From Myxococcales bacterium (lineage in GTDB: Bacteria; Myxococcota; Myxococcia; Myxococcales; Myxococcaceae): 64,000 bases of DNA. The position numbers and the translations under genes were made by a program. This document shows, in pieces, positions 16,912 to 25,458 of the stretch (position 1 is the stretch's first letter; each line of letters begins with the position of its first letter). The stretch spans positions 62,001 through 126,000 of the forward strand of contig JACPVI010000015.1 in the NCBI GenBank assembly GCA_016191815.1. Direction: 5' to 3'. Below the pieces are notes generated by a model. The model was not told the origin of the DNA, did not search any database, and saw only the letters and a program-made list of their open reading frames with translations.

Positions 16912-18270
16912 GTGACCGATGCCGAGCAACTCGCCGCCTTCGTCGACCGCGCCGCTTACGAGGACCTCCCGGGGCCGGCGCGCGAAGCGCTGAAGATTCG
17001 CGCGCTGGACGCCCTGGGTTGCGCGATTGGCGCGCTGGGCGCCGACCCGATGACGAAAGTGCGTGCTCACATCGACGAGCTCGGGGGCGCCCCACGCAGC
17101 TCCCTCATCGGCGGAGGAAGGACGGCGCCCGACCGGGCAGCGCTCTACAACGGCGCGCTCGTGCGCTACCTCGACTTCAACGACTCCTACCTGGCGGTGG
17201 GAGAGACATGCCACCCCAGCGACAACCTCGCACCCGTGCTGGCGGCCTGCGAGGACGCGGGACGCGACGGCCGCCAGTTCCTCACTGCGCTCGCCGTCTC
17301 GTACCAAGTGCAGTGCCGGCTCTCCGACGAGGCCCCGGTGCGAGCGAAGGGCTTCGACCACACCACCCAGGGCTCGTACGCGGTGGCGGCCGGCGTCGCC
17401 AAGGCGCTCGGGTTGGACCCTCCGCGCATCGCCCATGCGCTCGCAATCAGCGGAGCGGCCCTCAACGCGCTCAGGGTGACGCGCACCGGCGCGCTGTCGA
17501 ACTGGAAGGGGCTCGCCTTTCCGAACACCGCATTCGCAGCCACCCACGCCGCCTACCTCGCCGCTCGTGGGGTCACCGGGCCACTGGAAGTCTTCGAGGG
17601 TGCCAAGGGCTTCATGGAGTCGATCGCCGGCCGGTTCTCCATCGACTGGTCGAAGGAAGGGCTGGACCGCGTCTGCCGTACCGTCGTGAAGCGGTACGAC
17701 GCGGAAGTTCATGCGCAGTCGGCGGTGGAGGGAGTCCTCGAGCTCCAGCGTTCAGCGGGATTCGCCGCCCGTGAGGTCGAACGGGTGGAGCTCGACGTGT
17801 TCGACGTCGCCTACCACATCATCGGAGGCGGCGAGGAGGGCGAAAAGCAACTGGTACGCACCAAGGAAGAGGCGGACCACAGTCTTCCCTACATCGTCGC
17901 GGTCGCGCTGCTCGACGGCGAGGTGATGCCCCAGCAGTACCGGCCGGACAGGATTGGGCGGAGGGACGTTCAAGACCTGCTCAGAAAAGTCACGGTGCGA
18001 CCGGAGCCCGCCCTGAGCCGGCGATTCCCCGCGCAGTTGCCGTGCCGGATCACGGTGCACCTCTCCGACGGAAGGACCTTGAGGTGGGAGCAGGCGGACT
18101 TCGAGGGCTTCCACACTCGGCCGATCTCCTGGACGGCCGCCCTGCGGAAGTTCCAGCAGTTGGCGGAGCGCCGGGTGGATGCCTCCCTCCAGCGGGCGAT
18201 TAGCGCCACGGTAGGGGACCTCGAGCAAATCCCGGTGGCGCAGCTCGCCGCCCTGCTCGCGAAAGTCTAG
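16912..18270 (+). CDS. MmgE/PrpD family protein
   Basis: About 452 residues from a GTG at 16912, which has ggaggaag about 5 bases upstream. The family includes 2-methylcitrate dehydratase, cis-aconitate decarboxylase and other enzymes acting on tricarboxylates. Visible landmarks: LKIRALDALGCAIGAL, LVRYLDFNDSYL, a CHPSDNLAPVLAA segment, HALAISGAALNALRVTRTG, SNWKGLAFPNTAFAATHAA, KRYDAEVHAQSAVEGVL and DHSLPYIVAVALLDG. No other methylcitrate-cycle gene is nearby, so the substrate may be something else. It heads a same-strand run with the ComA-like, YgeW-like and YgeY-like genes (gaps of 93, 40 and 16 bases). Confidence 0.9.
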   Translation: MTDAEQLAAFVDRAAYEDLPGPAREALKIRALDALGCAIGALGADPMTKVRAHIDELGGAPRSSLIGGGRTAPDRAALYNGALVRYLDFNDSYLAVGETCHPSDNLAPVLAACEDAGRDGRQFLTALAVSYQVQCRLSDEAPVRAKGFDHTTQGSYAVAAGVAKALGLDPPRIAHALAISGAALNALRVTRTGALSNWKGLAFPNTAFAATHAAYLAARGVTGPLEVFEGAKGFMESIAGRFSIDWSKEGLDRVCRTVVKRYDAEVHAQSAVEGVLELQRSAGFAAREVERVELDVFDVAYHIIGGGEEGEKQLVRTKEEADHSLPYIVAVALLDGEVMPQQYRPDRIGRRDVQDLLRKVTVRPEPALSRRFPAQLPCRITVHLSDGRTLRWEQADFEGFHTRPISWTAALRKFQQLAERRVDASLQRAISATVGDLEQIPVAQLAALLAKV

Positions 18271-18363
18271 GCCCACTGCGATGGGGCGCCGCACTCTTCG
18301 CATTGGCTCTGGAGGTGGCAAGCGGACCGCTTCGTCCCCACCCTCGGGGCAGGAGCGGATGGC

Positions 18364-19191
18364 ATGAACGACGGCAGAGCCTTTGACTTCATCCGGCGCA
18401 ACGAACGGGAGCAGAAGCCTCGGACCCAAGGGCTGACCGAGATCCGCGGCCCTTACTACACACCAGTTGGGCGGCGGTACCTGGAAGACTTGTTCGAGGT
18501 GGCCGCCTCCTACGTGGACTCGTTCAAGTTCGCCGGCGGCTCCTTTGCGCTGATGCCGCGCCGCCTGGTGCGGGCGCTGATCGACCTGTGCCACCGCAGC
18601 GACGTGCTGGTCTCGACAGGCGGCTGGATCGAATACGTCCTCACTCAAGGGGGCTCCGCGGTGGACCGCTACCTCGCGGAGTGCCGCGACCTCGGCTTCG
18701 ATATCGTCGAGATCTCCAGCGGCTTCATCTCGGTGCCCGACGGCGATCTCGTGCGGTTGACCGAGAAGGTCCGGAAGATGGGACTCAGGGCCAAGCCGGA
18801 GGTCGGCATCCAGTTCGGCGCTGGCGGAGCGACTGCGGCGCGGGAGCTGGAAGCGGAGGGGACCCGCGACGTGGGCTCCGTCGTGGCCCTCGCCCGGCGG
18901 CATCTTGATGCGGGCGCGTACATCTTGATGATCGAATCCGAGGGAATCACCGAGAGCGTGAAGGCTTGGCGCACCGACGCCATCGCTCGCCTCGCGCGCG
19001 AGCTGGGGCTCGACCGGCTCATGTTCGAGGCGGCCGACCCCGAGGTGTTCTCGTGGTACGTCAAGAACTTCGGGCCGGAGGTCAACCTCTTCGTCGACCA
19101 CAGCCAGATCATCCAGCTCGAGTGCCTGAGAGAGGGCATCTGGGGCACCAAGAGCCTGTGGGGCCGCGTCGTCACCTATCGAAACGTCTGA
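18364..19191 (+). CDS. Phosphosulfolactate synthase-like protein (ComA family)
   Basis: 275 residues, an (alpha/beta)8 protein. Characteristic segments are VDSFKFAGGSFALMPRR, VLVSTGGWIEYV, GFDIVEISSGFISVPD, LRAKPEVGIQFGAGGATA, AYILMIESEGITE and NLFVDHSQIIQLECLREGIW. In methanogens ComA adds sulfite to phosphoenolpyruvate, the first step to coenzyme M. Bacterial and plant (HSA32) homologues exist, with roles not always known. No other coenzyme M or sulfolactate genes are visible here, and the setting between PrpD and a YgeW-like enzyme suggests another PEP- or enolate-based reaction. The family call is strong; the function is open. Confidence 0.9.
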   Translation: MNDGRAFDFIRRNEREQKPRTQGLTEIRGPYYTPVGRRYLEDLFEVAASYVDSFKFAGGSFALMPRRLVRALIDLCHRSDVLVSTGGWIEYVLTQGGSAVDRYLAECRDLGFDIVEISSGFISVPDGDLVRLTEKVRKMGLRAKPEVGIQFGAGGATAARELEAEGTRDVGSVVALARRHLDAGAYILMIESEGITESVKAWRTDAIARLARELGLDRLMFEAADPEVFSWYVKNFGPEVNLFVDHSQIIQLECLREGIWGTKSLWGRVVTYRNV

Positions 19192-19231
19192 GTGTTAGTG
19201 TCGCCGGGTGTCTTTCCCCAGGGAGATTCTC

Positions 19232-20362
19232 ATGGCCAAGGCCAAGCCCAACGGCGCCCTCGACAAGAAGACCCTCAGCGGCCTCTACGGCAAGAGCCTG
19301 CTTTGCACCCAGGACTGGTCGCTGAAAGACCTCGACGCGCTCGTTTCAGTCGCCCAGCGGCTCGAGCGCCAAGACCGCAGAGGCAGGAGCTGCGCCTTCC
19401 TGCACAACGAGCTCGCCTACGCGATGTTCTTCGACAACTCCACTCGCACCAAGTCGGCCTGGGCCGGCGCCGCCGCCCGCCTCGGCATGCAGCCGATCAT
19501 CGTCGACGGCTCGTCGACCCAGGTTTCGCACGGCGAGACGGCCTCCGAGACCGGCGCGATGCTGGGCATGAATTCGCACGCCCTCGGCGTAAGGCACGAC
19601 CTCATCCTCGGCGAGGGCAACTCGTTCATGCGGGAGGTGAAGCGCGGCATCGATGAGTACCTCGCCGCCACCGACGACAAGCGCAAGGTGCCCGTCGTCA
19701 ACCTGCAGTGCGACATCGACCACCCCACTCAGACGCTCGCCGACCTGCTCTGGCTCAAGGAGCGCTTCCCCGACGGCCTCGCCGGCAAGAAGCTCGCCGT
19801 CTCCTGGGCCTACTCGCCCTCCTACGCCAAGCCGCTCTCCGTCCCCCAGGGCCTCTTGATGCTGCTCACCCGCTTCGGCGCCCAGGTGACGCTGGCGTAC
19901 CCGAAGGGCTACCGGCTGATGGACGACTGCCTCAAGCACGCCAAGGAGAACGCGCTCGCCTCGGGTGGCTCCTTCGACGTCACCGACAACATGGACGCTG
20001 CCTTCGACGGCGCCCACGCGGTCTACCCGAAGTCATGGGGCCCCTACGACCTGATGCTCGAGCGCGTCGCGGCCAACCGGGCCAAGGACAGCGCCAAGAT
20101 GAAGGAGATCGAGCAGCGGGCCCTGGCCCGGAACGCCCAGTTCACGGACTGGATCTGCGACGAGCGGCGCATGGCGAAGACGCACCAGGGCAACGCGCTC
20201 TACATGCACTGCCTGCCCGCCGACATCGGTGCCGAGGTCTCGCCCGGGGTGATGAAGAAGTCGGTGATCGACGTGGCCCGCGAGGCGAACAAGAAGGTGT
20301 ACGTGATCATGGCCCTGCTCGCGGTGGCAAAGGTCGACGACCTCGCCGACAAACTGTCCTAG
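19232..20362 (+). CDS. ygeW: YgeW-type carbamoyltransferase
   Basis: About 376 residues from the ATG at 19232 (agggaga about 6 bases upstream). It belongs to the aspartate/ornithine carbamoyltransferase fold. The carbamoyl-phosphate motif reads FFDNSTRTKSAW (FxxxSTRT class), and LQCDIDHPTQTLADLLWL and MHCLPADIGAEVSPGV are the second-domain signatures. The insert YSPSYAKPLSVPQG and the overall length fit the YgeW/knotted subgroup rather than OTC. In E. coli, ygeW lies with ygeX, ygeY and ygfK in an anaerobic purine/diaminopropionate-related cluster. Here it is followed after 16 bases by a YgeY-like gene, supporting that link. Confidence 0.92.
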   Translation: MAKAKPNGALDKKTLSGLYGKSLLCTQDWSLKDLDALVSVAQRLERQDRRGRSCAFLHNELAYAMFFDNSTRTKSAWAGAAARLGMQPIIVDGSSTQVSHGETASETGAMLGMNSHALGVRHDLILGEGNSFMREVKRGIDEYLAATDDKRKVPVVNLQCDIDHPTQTLADLLWLKERFPDGLAGKKLAVSWAYSPSYAKPLSVPQGLLMLLTRFGAQVTLAYPKGYRLMDDCLKHAKENALASGGSFDVTDNMDAAFDGAHAVYPKSWGPYDLMLERVAANRAKDSAKMKEIEQRALARNAQFTDWICDERRMAKTHQGNALYMHCLPADIGAEVSPGVMKKSVIDVAREANKKVYVIMALLAVAKVDDLADKLS

Positions 20363-20378
20363 TGCTCGAGAAGACGAC

Positions 20379-21920
20379 ATGCCCAGCCTCGACGAACAGG
20401 TCGCGCAGCTCGCTCTGAGGTACCGGCCCCTCGCCGCCGAGATGCTTCGCGAGGTGGTGCGCATCCCCGCCGACTACGTCGACAAGCCCGCCGACCAGGG
20501 AGGGGATCCGCTGTGCGGGCTCTCCAACCACGAGCGGCCCCGGCTGGAGTACCTCAGGAAGAAGATCGTGGACCTCGGCGCCGTGCGCCGGCCCCAGGAC
20601 GCCTTCTTCGACGACTATGGCAACCTCGTCTGGGTGGTGCAGGACCCCGACGACGGCGTCCTCACCAGGGACAAGCGAGTCATCTACTGGGACGGCCACT
20701 CGGACACGGTGCGGGCGCTTCGACCGCAGTGGCGCGAGAAGACCGGCGGCGGCATAGACGCCTACGACGGCCTCCTCGACGCAGCGAAGATGAACCGCGA
20801 ATTCCTCAAGCGCGAGCTGGGCCACCTGCCTCCGGAGAACGAGTGGGAGCACCTGCTCTTCGGCCGCGGTTCGGCGGACCAGCTTGGGGGAGTCGTCGCC
20901 GAGGTGGTGGCGGCGAAGATCCTTCTCGAGCTCGCACCGCAGGGAGCGCTCAGGGGCGCCATTGTTCGCGCCTACGCCACCGCCGCCGAGGAGGACAACG
21001 ACGGCGGCGGCCCTCTCTTCCTGATGCGCCAGGCGCTCCCCGGCGCGCCGCCCGAGGTGGTGCCCGACGTGGTCATCCTCACCGAAGGCACCGGCGACTC
21101 GAAGAAGGGCGCGCTCGGCATCTACCGCGGCCAGCGCGGGCGTATGCAGATCGAGGTCACCGTCACCGGGCGCTCCTGCCACGGCTCGATGCCCTGGGAA
21201 GGCCTCAACCCGCTGGAGCACGGCGGCGCCATCGTCTCGGAGGCCGCCCGCCGCTACGACTCGCGCGATGGTTTCCTCGACCACCCCTTCCTCGGCCATG
21301 GCACCCGGACCGCCTCCTGGGCCCAGCTCGAGACGCCGTCGGATTGCGCCGTGCCCGAGAAGTTCACCTTCCGTTTCGATCGCCGGCTTACCGTCGGCGA
21401 GACGGCGGAGAACGCGGTGGCCGCCATCTTGGCGCTCGACGCGGTAGGGGCCGCGCGCGCCGCAGGGCTGAAGGTGGAGATCTCGGTGCCCCGCTACGAC
21501 CTGCCCACCTGGAAGGGCTACGTCCTGGGCAATCCGCAAGTCTACCTGGGCTGGGTCACGCCCGAGGAGCATCTGGCCATTCGCTCCGCCGTGGACACCT
21601 ACCGGGGGGTCGTCACCCCCAACGTCGGGAATACCCCCAACGCCGGGGGCAGTCTCCGGGCCGAGCCAAGGGTAGAGCGGTGGATCTTCTCCACCGACGG
21701 CGTGGGCTTCCTGGTGCCGGCAGAGGACTCCAGCATCGGCGTTACCCCGAAGAAGGCCTGGGTCCGCTCGGGCGCTCACAAGCACCCTGCGATGTTCGGC
21801 ATCGGCCCCGGCATCGAGCAGAACACCCACAAGATTGGCGAGTGCGTGGACCTGCGGGAGTTGCAGCACGCCATCGCCTTCCTCGCGCGCTACCCGAGCG
21901 TGTTCGCCGCGAAGGGCTGA
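20379..21920 (+). CDS. ygeY: YgeY-type M20 family hydrolase
   Basis: 513 residues. It has an M20 metallopeptidase fold: YWDGHSDTV (first metal His/Asp), LFGRGSADQLGGVVAEVVAA (bridging Asp region), ATAAEEDNDGGGP (catalytic and metal Glu), VILTEGTGDSKKGALGIYRG and the C-terminal GVGFLVPAEDSSIGV near a last His. The dimerisation domain contains CHGSMPWEGLNPLEHGG. The YgeY subgroup is annotated as selenium-metabolism-linked because its genes co-occur with selenium-dependent molybdenum hydroxylases, and a deacylase or amidohydrolase role on a ureido compound is likely. No SelD or hydroxylase gene is visible in this window. Confidence 0.9.
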   Translation: MPSLDEQVAQLALRYRPLAAEMLREVVRIPADYVDKPADQGGDPLCGLSNHERPRLEYLRKKIVDLGAVRRPQDAFFDDYGNLVWVVQDPDDGVLTRDKRVIYWDGHSDTVRALRPQWREKTGGGIDAYDGLLDAAKMNREFLKRELGHLPPENEWEHLLFGRGSADQLGGVVAEVVAAKILLELAPQGALRGAIVRAYATAAEEDNDGGGPLFLMRQALPGAPPEVVPDVVILTEGTGDSKKGALGIYRGQRGRMQIEVTVTGRSCHGSMPWEGLNPLEHGGAIVSEAARRYDSRDGFLDHPFLGHGTRTASWAQLETPSDCAVPEKFTFRFDRRLTVGETAENAVAAILALDAVGAARAAGLKVEISVPRYDLPTWKGYVLGNPQVYLGWVTPEEHLAIRSAVDTYRGVVTPNVGNTPNAGGSLRAEPRVERWIFSTDGVGFLVPAEDSSIGVTPKKAWVRSGAHKHPAMFGIGPGIEQNTHKIGECVDLRELQHAIAFLARYPSVFAAKG

Positions 21921-22073
21921 ACCCCGCTCGCGGGGAGAGGCCGATCCCTGCGAGGCTGAGGCAGCGCGAGGGCGCGGCGGAGTCCGGAGGCCCGCGCCAG
22001 GCACGGCTCGGCCGGCCCGAGCGCGGTTGGGAAAAACCCGTTCCGAGCAGCTCTGCGATAGAAGATCGGCCCG

Positions 22074-22724
22074 ATGAGACTGGTGGGAGTGCTGGCGCTG
22101 GTGGTCCTCGTTGGCTGTGTTCCTCCTGTGGAGTGCGGGGCGGGCCAGGTGTGCCCAGACGGCGGCCAGCCTTGCACCGGCGGGGGCTGCGACGGCGGTC
22201 AGCCCAAGTGCCCGGGGAAGCCGGTGCAGGGCGCTCCGCCGAATCTCCTGGACAACCCCGAGTTCGAATGCGGCTCCCCGCCCGAGGGCTGGGACGCGAA
22301 GGGGGGCGGGCAGCTCGATTCGGACAGCTTCGGGAGGAACGGCACTCGAGCCGCGCGGCTGAGCGCGCCCACCGGCGGGGCGGCGGCCAGCCTCTGGCAC
22401 ACCGCTCCAGCGGTGACGGCGCCCGGAACCAGGACCTTCTGCGCCCGGGCGTGGATGCGCGGCACCGCGGCCAACGGACGGCTCACCATCCGGAAGGTGG
22501 TGAAGGGCTCGCCGGTGGTGAACGACGAGACCTTCTCTTCGCCGCTGGGTGCGGACTGGGTGTTGGTGCCGCCGGCGGGCTACGGGCCGATGAAGGTGAC
22601 CGGGGCGGGAGAGGACTACTTCCTCCTCCGAATCTGGATTCCCGACGCGCAACCAGGGAACACCCTCGTCGCCGACGACGCGGAGTTGTGGGAAAGCGCG
22701 GACGGCGGCTGCCGCGAGCGGTAG
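22074..22724 (+). CDS. Lipoprotein with carbohydrate-binding-like domain
   Basis: 216 residues. The signal LVGVLALVVLVGCVPP gives a lipidation Cys at residue 15, followed by a Cys/Gly-rich linker (CPDGGQPCTGGGCDGG). Residues about 60-210, starting NLLDNPEFECGSPPEGW and containing GTRAARLSA and FCARAWMRGTAANGRLTI, have the jelly-roll pattern of CBM-like galactose-binding domains. A GATAGAAG sequence at 22057 is the likely -10 box, with no strong Shine-Dalgarno. A terminator-like hairpin with TTTT follows at 22771-22798. Confidence 0.75.
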   Translation: MRLVGVLALVVLVGCVPPVECGAGQVCPDGGQPCTGGGCDGGQPKCPGKPVQGAPPNLLDNPEFECGSPPEGWDAKGGGQLDSDSFGRNGTRAARLSAPTGGAAASLWHTAPAVTAPGTRTFCARAWMRGTAANGRLTIRKVVKGSPVVNDETFSSPLGADWVLVPPAGYGPMKVTGAGEDYFLLRIWIPDAQPGNTLVADDAELWESADGGCRER

Positions 22725-22757
22725 CGGCCCCTTGGCTCAAAGCAGGAGCTGAGCTCG

Positions 22758-22798
22758 CCCCCTCACCCTGCCCTCTCCGCGTCGGGGAGAGGTTTTCT
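22758..22798. repeat. Dispersed CCCTCACCC...GGGGAGAGG repeat, copy 1
   Basis: CCTCTCC (22772-22778) and GGAGAGG (22786-22792) form a hairpin followed by TTTT on the plus strand, so it can serve as terminator for the upstream lipoprotein gene. The same unit occurs at 48863-48906. On the minus strand it encodes the last residues and stop codon of the YgfK-like gene (KPLPDAERAG). Confidence 0.7.
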
Positions 22799-24850
22799 CG
22801 GAGGCGGGGCGGCGGGCAGGTGCGCGGCGTTCACCGGGGAGCAGGCGCCGCTCGCGAGGGCGCCCATCAACAGGCCACAGAGGGCCATCGCACGGTCGAG
22901 CCTCACCGCATGGCCATCGGGCGTTCCCGGCCGGATCTCCCTCACCTCGCGATGGGCAAAGTCCGGGACGGAGAGCGCAACCACCACCCTGCCGTCGTCG
23001 AAGCGGGCCAGCGCCCGCGAGGTGTCCAGCTCGAGCGAGAGGCGCTGGCCCTGGTGGCGACCGACGATGCGAGCCAAGCCGCCCTCGCGCTCCACCGCGA
23101 AGCCGTCGAGCTGAGCCGCTTCCTCCATCCGGGCGCGTGAGGAGAAGAACCGGGGCTTCACCACGTAGGGGCCGCCCTCCTCCGGGCAGAAGAGGTCGCA
23201 GTTTCCGCACTCGTTGCAGAAATCCGCGTAGTTCGCGAGCTGGAGGGCCTCGTTCAGCTTGAAGGGGCGCTCGTGCTCCTCCTCCGCGCGGCCGCCGCGC
23301 ACCACCAAGTCCGGCAGCCGTGCCTCGCGCAGCTCGGGCGGGAGCAGGAGGACGAAGTTTGCGTCGTTGGGGCAGACCTGCACGCACTTGTCGCAAGTGA
23401 GACAGTCGAACCACCAAAGGCGCGTCCCCAGCCTGCGCGGGGAGCCGGAGTTCTGCGCCGCCGAGTAGCGCGGGTCCTCCAGCGCACGCTGGGCAAAAGC
23501 GGCGTGATTCTCCATCGAGGCCTGGTGCAGGAGCGAAGGCAATTGCTCCGGCGGCAGCGCGCCCACCCGCTCCGTCCGTCCGCTCTCGGCGAGGATGAAG
23601 TCGGCCACGCTCGCCACCCCGTCCTCGCGCATGCGGGTGGCGAGGTTGTCCAGGTAGCGGTGCAGCCTCCCGTAGCCTCCGGGCCGGAGCAGGTCGGTGC
23701 ACACGGTGACCGGCACGAAGCCGGCCGCCACGCAGTCGGGGAAGTTCTTGGCGTCCACTCCGGCCGAGAAGCTGATCGGCAGCGGCTCGCCCGAAGATTC
23801 ACGGAACCTCCGGCACAGCTCGAGGGTGATGACGTGGAGCGGCTGCCCGGAGAGGTACATCACCTTCTCCGAGCCAGGGAAGAAGGAGCGGTGGTTCTCC
23901 ACCACGAGGGTGTTGGAGAGCTTGGCCCCGAAGCTGAGCCCCAGAGCGCGGGCGCGGGATGCCAGCCGCTCTGAGAGCGCGAGCGCCTGCTCCAGCTTCA
24001 GGTCCGCCTCGAAGGCTTGGCGGTGGGGGCGGATGTCGAGGTAGCCCAGCCGCTCATGGAGGATGTGGAGGACTTCCTCGTACCCGAGCAGGGTGGGGTT
24101 CAGCTTCGCCACCACGTGGACGCCCACGTCCTCGAGGAGGTGCTCGCAAATTCTCTCTACCTCCTCGGCTGGACAGCCGTGGAAGGTGGAGAGCGTGATG
24201 CAATCGGAGATGCGGTTGGGCACCTGCTCCCGCTCGGGGCGCCAGGGGAGCAGGTCCTTCGGCCAGCGCTCGAAGAGAGCATCGATGCGAGAGCGGGCGT
24301 CGAGCAGCCCGTCGATGAATTCCCGCACCCGGCCGGAGCGGATGCCGGAGAGGTCGTACCCCACCGACATGTCGAACAGGAGGTCGCCAGCGGGGCCGGA
24401 GAGGCCCAGGCCCATGTCCGCGTGGCGGAGAGCGTGGATCAGCACCCACGCCTTCACGTACTCGTCGAGCGACTGCGGCAGCCTCAGCTCCTGCGACCAC
24501 TCCACGTTGAAGCCCACGTTGCGCGCGTCGATGCAGGGGCGGGGAATGGTCAGACGGTCGTTCAGCTGGACCGTCTTGAGCTCCATCACCCGGCCGCCAG
24601 CGAGGTAGGAGAGGACGAGGTTCTGGGCGAGCTGGGAGTGAGGGCCCGCCGCGGGACCCGCCGCGGTGGCGGCCCGCTCGCGGTGGAATCGGACCGAGAG
24701 GTCCAATCCCGCCTTGGCGCGGTGGAAGAAGCGCGAGGGAAGGTCGAAGCAGGCGCCCTTGGACAGCTCGTGGGCCATGCGGCGCAGGAGCAGCTCGAAG
24801 GGCTGCGGAACCAGCTCGGCCAAATCGCTCTCCGGAGCGCTTTCTACCAC
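22763..24850 (-). CDS. YgfK-like iron-sulfur protein lacking the flavin domain
   Basis: About 695 residues. The N-terminal part matches YgfK (putative selenate reductase subunit): GPAAGPHSQLAQNLVLSYL, VMELKTVQLNDRL, PCIDARNVGFNVEWS, TLSTFHGCPAEEVERI and VVAKLNPTLLGYEEV. Two cysteine clusters follow: CLTCDKCVQVCPND (about 480) and CNECGNCDLFCPEE (about 544). E. coli YgfK, about 1030 residues, carries a FAD/NAD(P)-binding domain between the catalytic-like part and the last cluster. Here that region of roughly 330 residues is absent, so electrons may come from a separate partner. The GTG at 24850 is the first possible start and is uncertain. The last ten codons derive from a dispersed repeat. 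Confidence 0.85.
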   Translation of the reverse strand: MVESAPESDLAELVPQPFELLLRRMAHELSKGACFDLPSRFFHRAKAGLDLSVRFHRERAATAAGPAAGPHSQLAQNLVLSYLAGGRVMELKTVQLNDRLTIPRPCIDARNVGFNVEWSQELRLPQSLDEYVKAWVLIHALRHADMGLGLSGPAGDLLFDMSVGYDLSGIRSGRVREFIDGLLDARSRIDALFERWPKDLLPWRPEREQVPNRISDCITLSTFHGCPAEEVERICEHLLEDVGVHVVAKLNPTLLGYEEVLHILHERLGYLDIRPHRQAFEADLKLEQALALSERLASRARALGLSFGAKLSNTLVVENHRSFFPGSEKVMYLSGQPLHVITLELCRRFRESSGEPLPISFSAGVDAKNFPDCVAAGFVPVTVCTDLLRPGGYGRLHRYLDNLATRMREDGVASVADFILAESGRTERVGALPPEQLPSLLHQASMENHAAFAQRALEDPRYSAAQNSGSPRRLGTRLWWFDCLTCDKCVQVCPNDANFVLLLPPELREARLPDLVVRGGRAEEEHERPFKLNEALQLANYADFCNECGNCDLFCPEEGGPYVVKPRFFSSRARMEEAAQLDGFAVEREGGLARIVGRHQGQRLSLELDTSRALARFDDGRVVVALSVPDFAHREVREIRPGTPDGHAVRLDRAMALCGLLMGALASGACSPVNAAHLPAAPPPRKPLPDAERAG

Positions 24851-24860
24851 TCCGCCGCGG

Positions 24861-25133
24861 TCAGTGGGCCTTGGCGGGAGGCCCGAAGGAGAGGCGGATC
24901 TTCCCCGGGGCGGAGGGATCCAGCTCGATGTGGACCTCCACTCCGCGGGCGCGGTAGGCCTGGAGGGAAGGCTCGGCGGCGTCGAGCAAGTCCTGGTAGT
25001 GCTCGCCCAGCTCGACGGGGACGAGGAAGCACATCTCGTCTCCGTCGGGGTGCCCGGCGTTGCGGATGGTGCACTGCTGGTACCTGGCCCAGCGCCCGTT
25101 CTCCATCTTCACCAGCTCGCCGTCGTAGGCCAT
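24861..25133 (-). CDS. Conserved-looking small protein of unknown function
   Basis: 90 residues, cytoplasmic. It begins MAYDGELVKMENGRWARYQQ, with cggaga upstream of the ATG, and contains GDEMCFLVPVELGEHYQDLL and GVEVHIELDPSAPGKIRL. It lies 10 bases upstream of the YgfK-like gene on the same strand, so the two are probably cotranscribed. I do not recognise the family. Confidence 0.65.
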   Translation of the reverse strand: MAYDGELVKMENGRWARYQQCTIRNAGHPDGDEMCFLVPVELGEHYQDLLDAAEPSLQAYRARGVEVHIELDPSAPGKIRLSFGPPAKAH

Positions 25134-25245
25134 GGCGTTCTCCGAATCCGAATCTAGTCTCCCCCGTTCGAGCGGGAAGCGCGGCTGATGAAAACCAATC
25201 AGGGCCGGGTGGCGCGAGGGGGCGGCATCCCCTACATTCCGCTGG

Positions 25246-25458
25246 ATGAAGTTTCCGGCCTTCCTCAGGCGCGAGAGCTCGCAGGCGGCGATGCGGGAGC
25301 GGCAGGGTCAGTTCGAGAAGCTGGTGGCGGACAGTCTGAGAGCGCTCTCGCAAGCCTTCTCCAAGCTGGCGGACGCGGTGGACGCGCAGCGTCTGTCGCG
25401 GGCGGGCTACGAGAAGCAGGAGAAGTTCCTGGAGCGGATGGACCAGAAGGCCAAATGA
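25246..25458 (+). CDS. Small helical protein, unknown function
   Basis: 70 residues, rich in Ala, Gln, Lys and Arg and predicted all-helical (RQGQFEKLVADSLRALSQAF). Its stop overlaps the ATG of the amidohydrolase (ATGA), which supports real translation and coupling to that gene. No known domain. Confidence 0.55.
   Translation: MKFPAFLRRESSQAAMRERQGQFEKLVADSLRALSQAFSKLADAVDAQRLSRAGYEKQEKFLERMDQKAK

Noticed and set aside
16912-18270. Calling the PrpD-family gene 2-methylcitrate dehydratase
   Set aside because: No prpB, prpC or acnD-like neighbour, and the family covers several reactions; left at family level.
20307-22652. 781-residue minus-strand frame opposite ygeY
   Set aside because: Antisense shadow of ygeY and the following lipoprotein gene.
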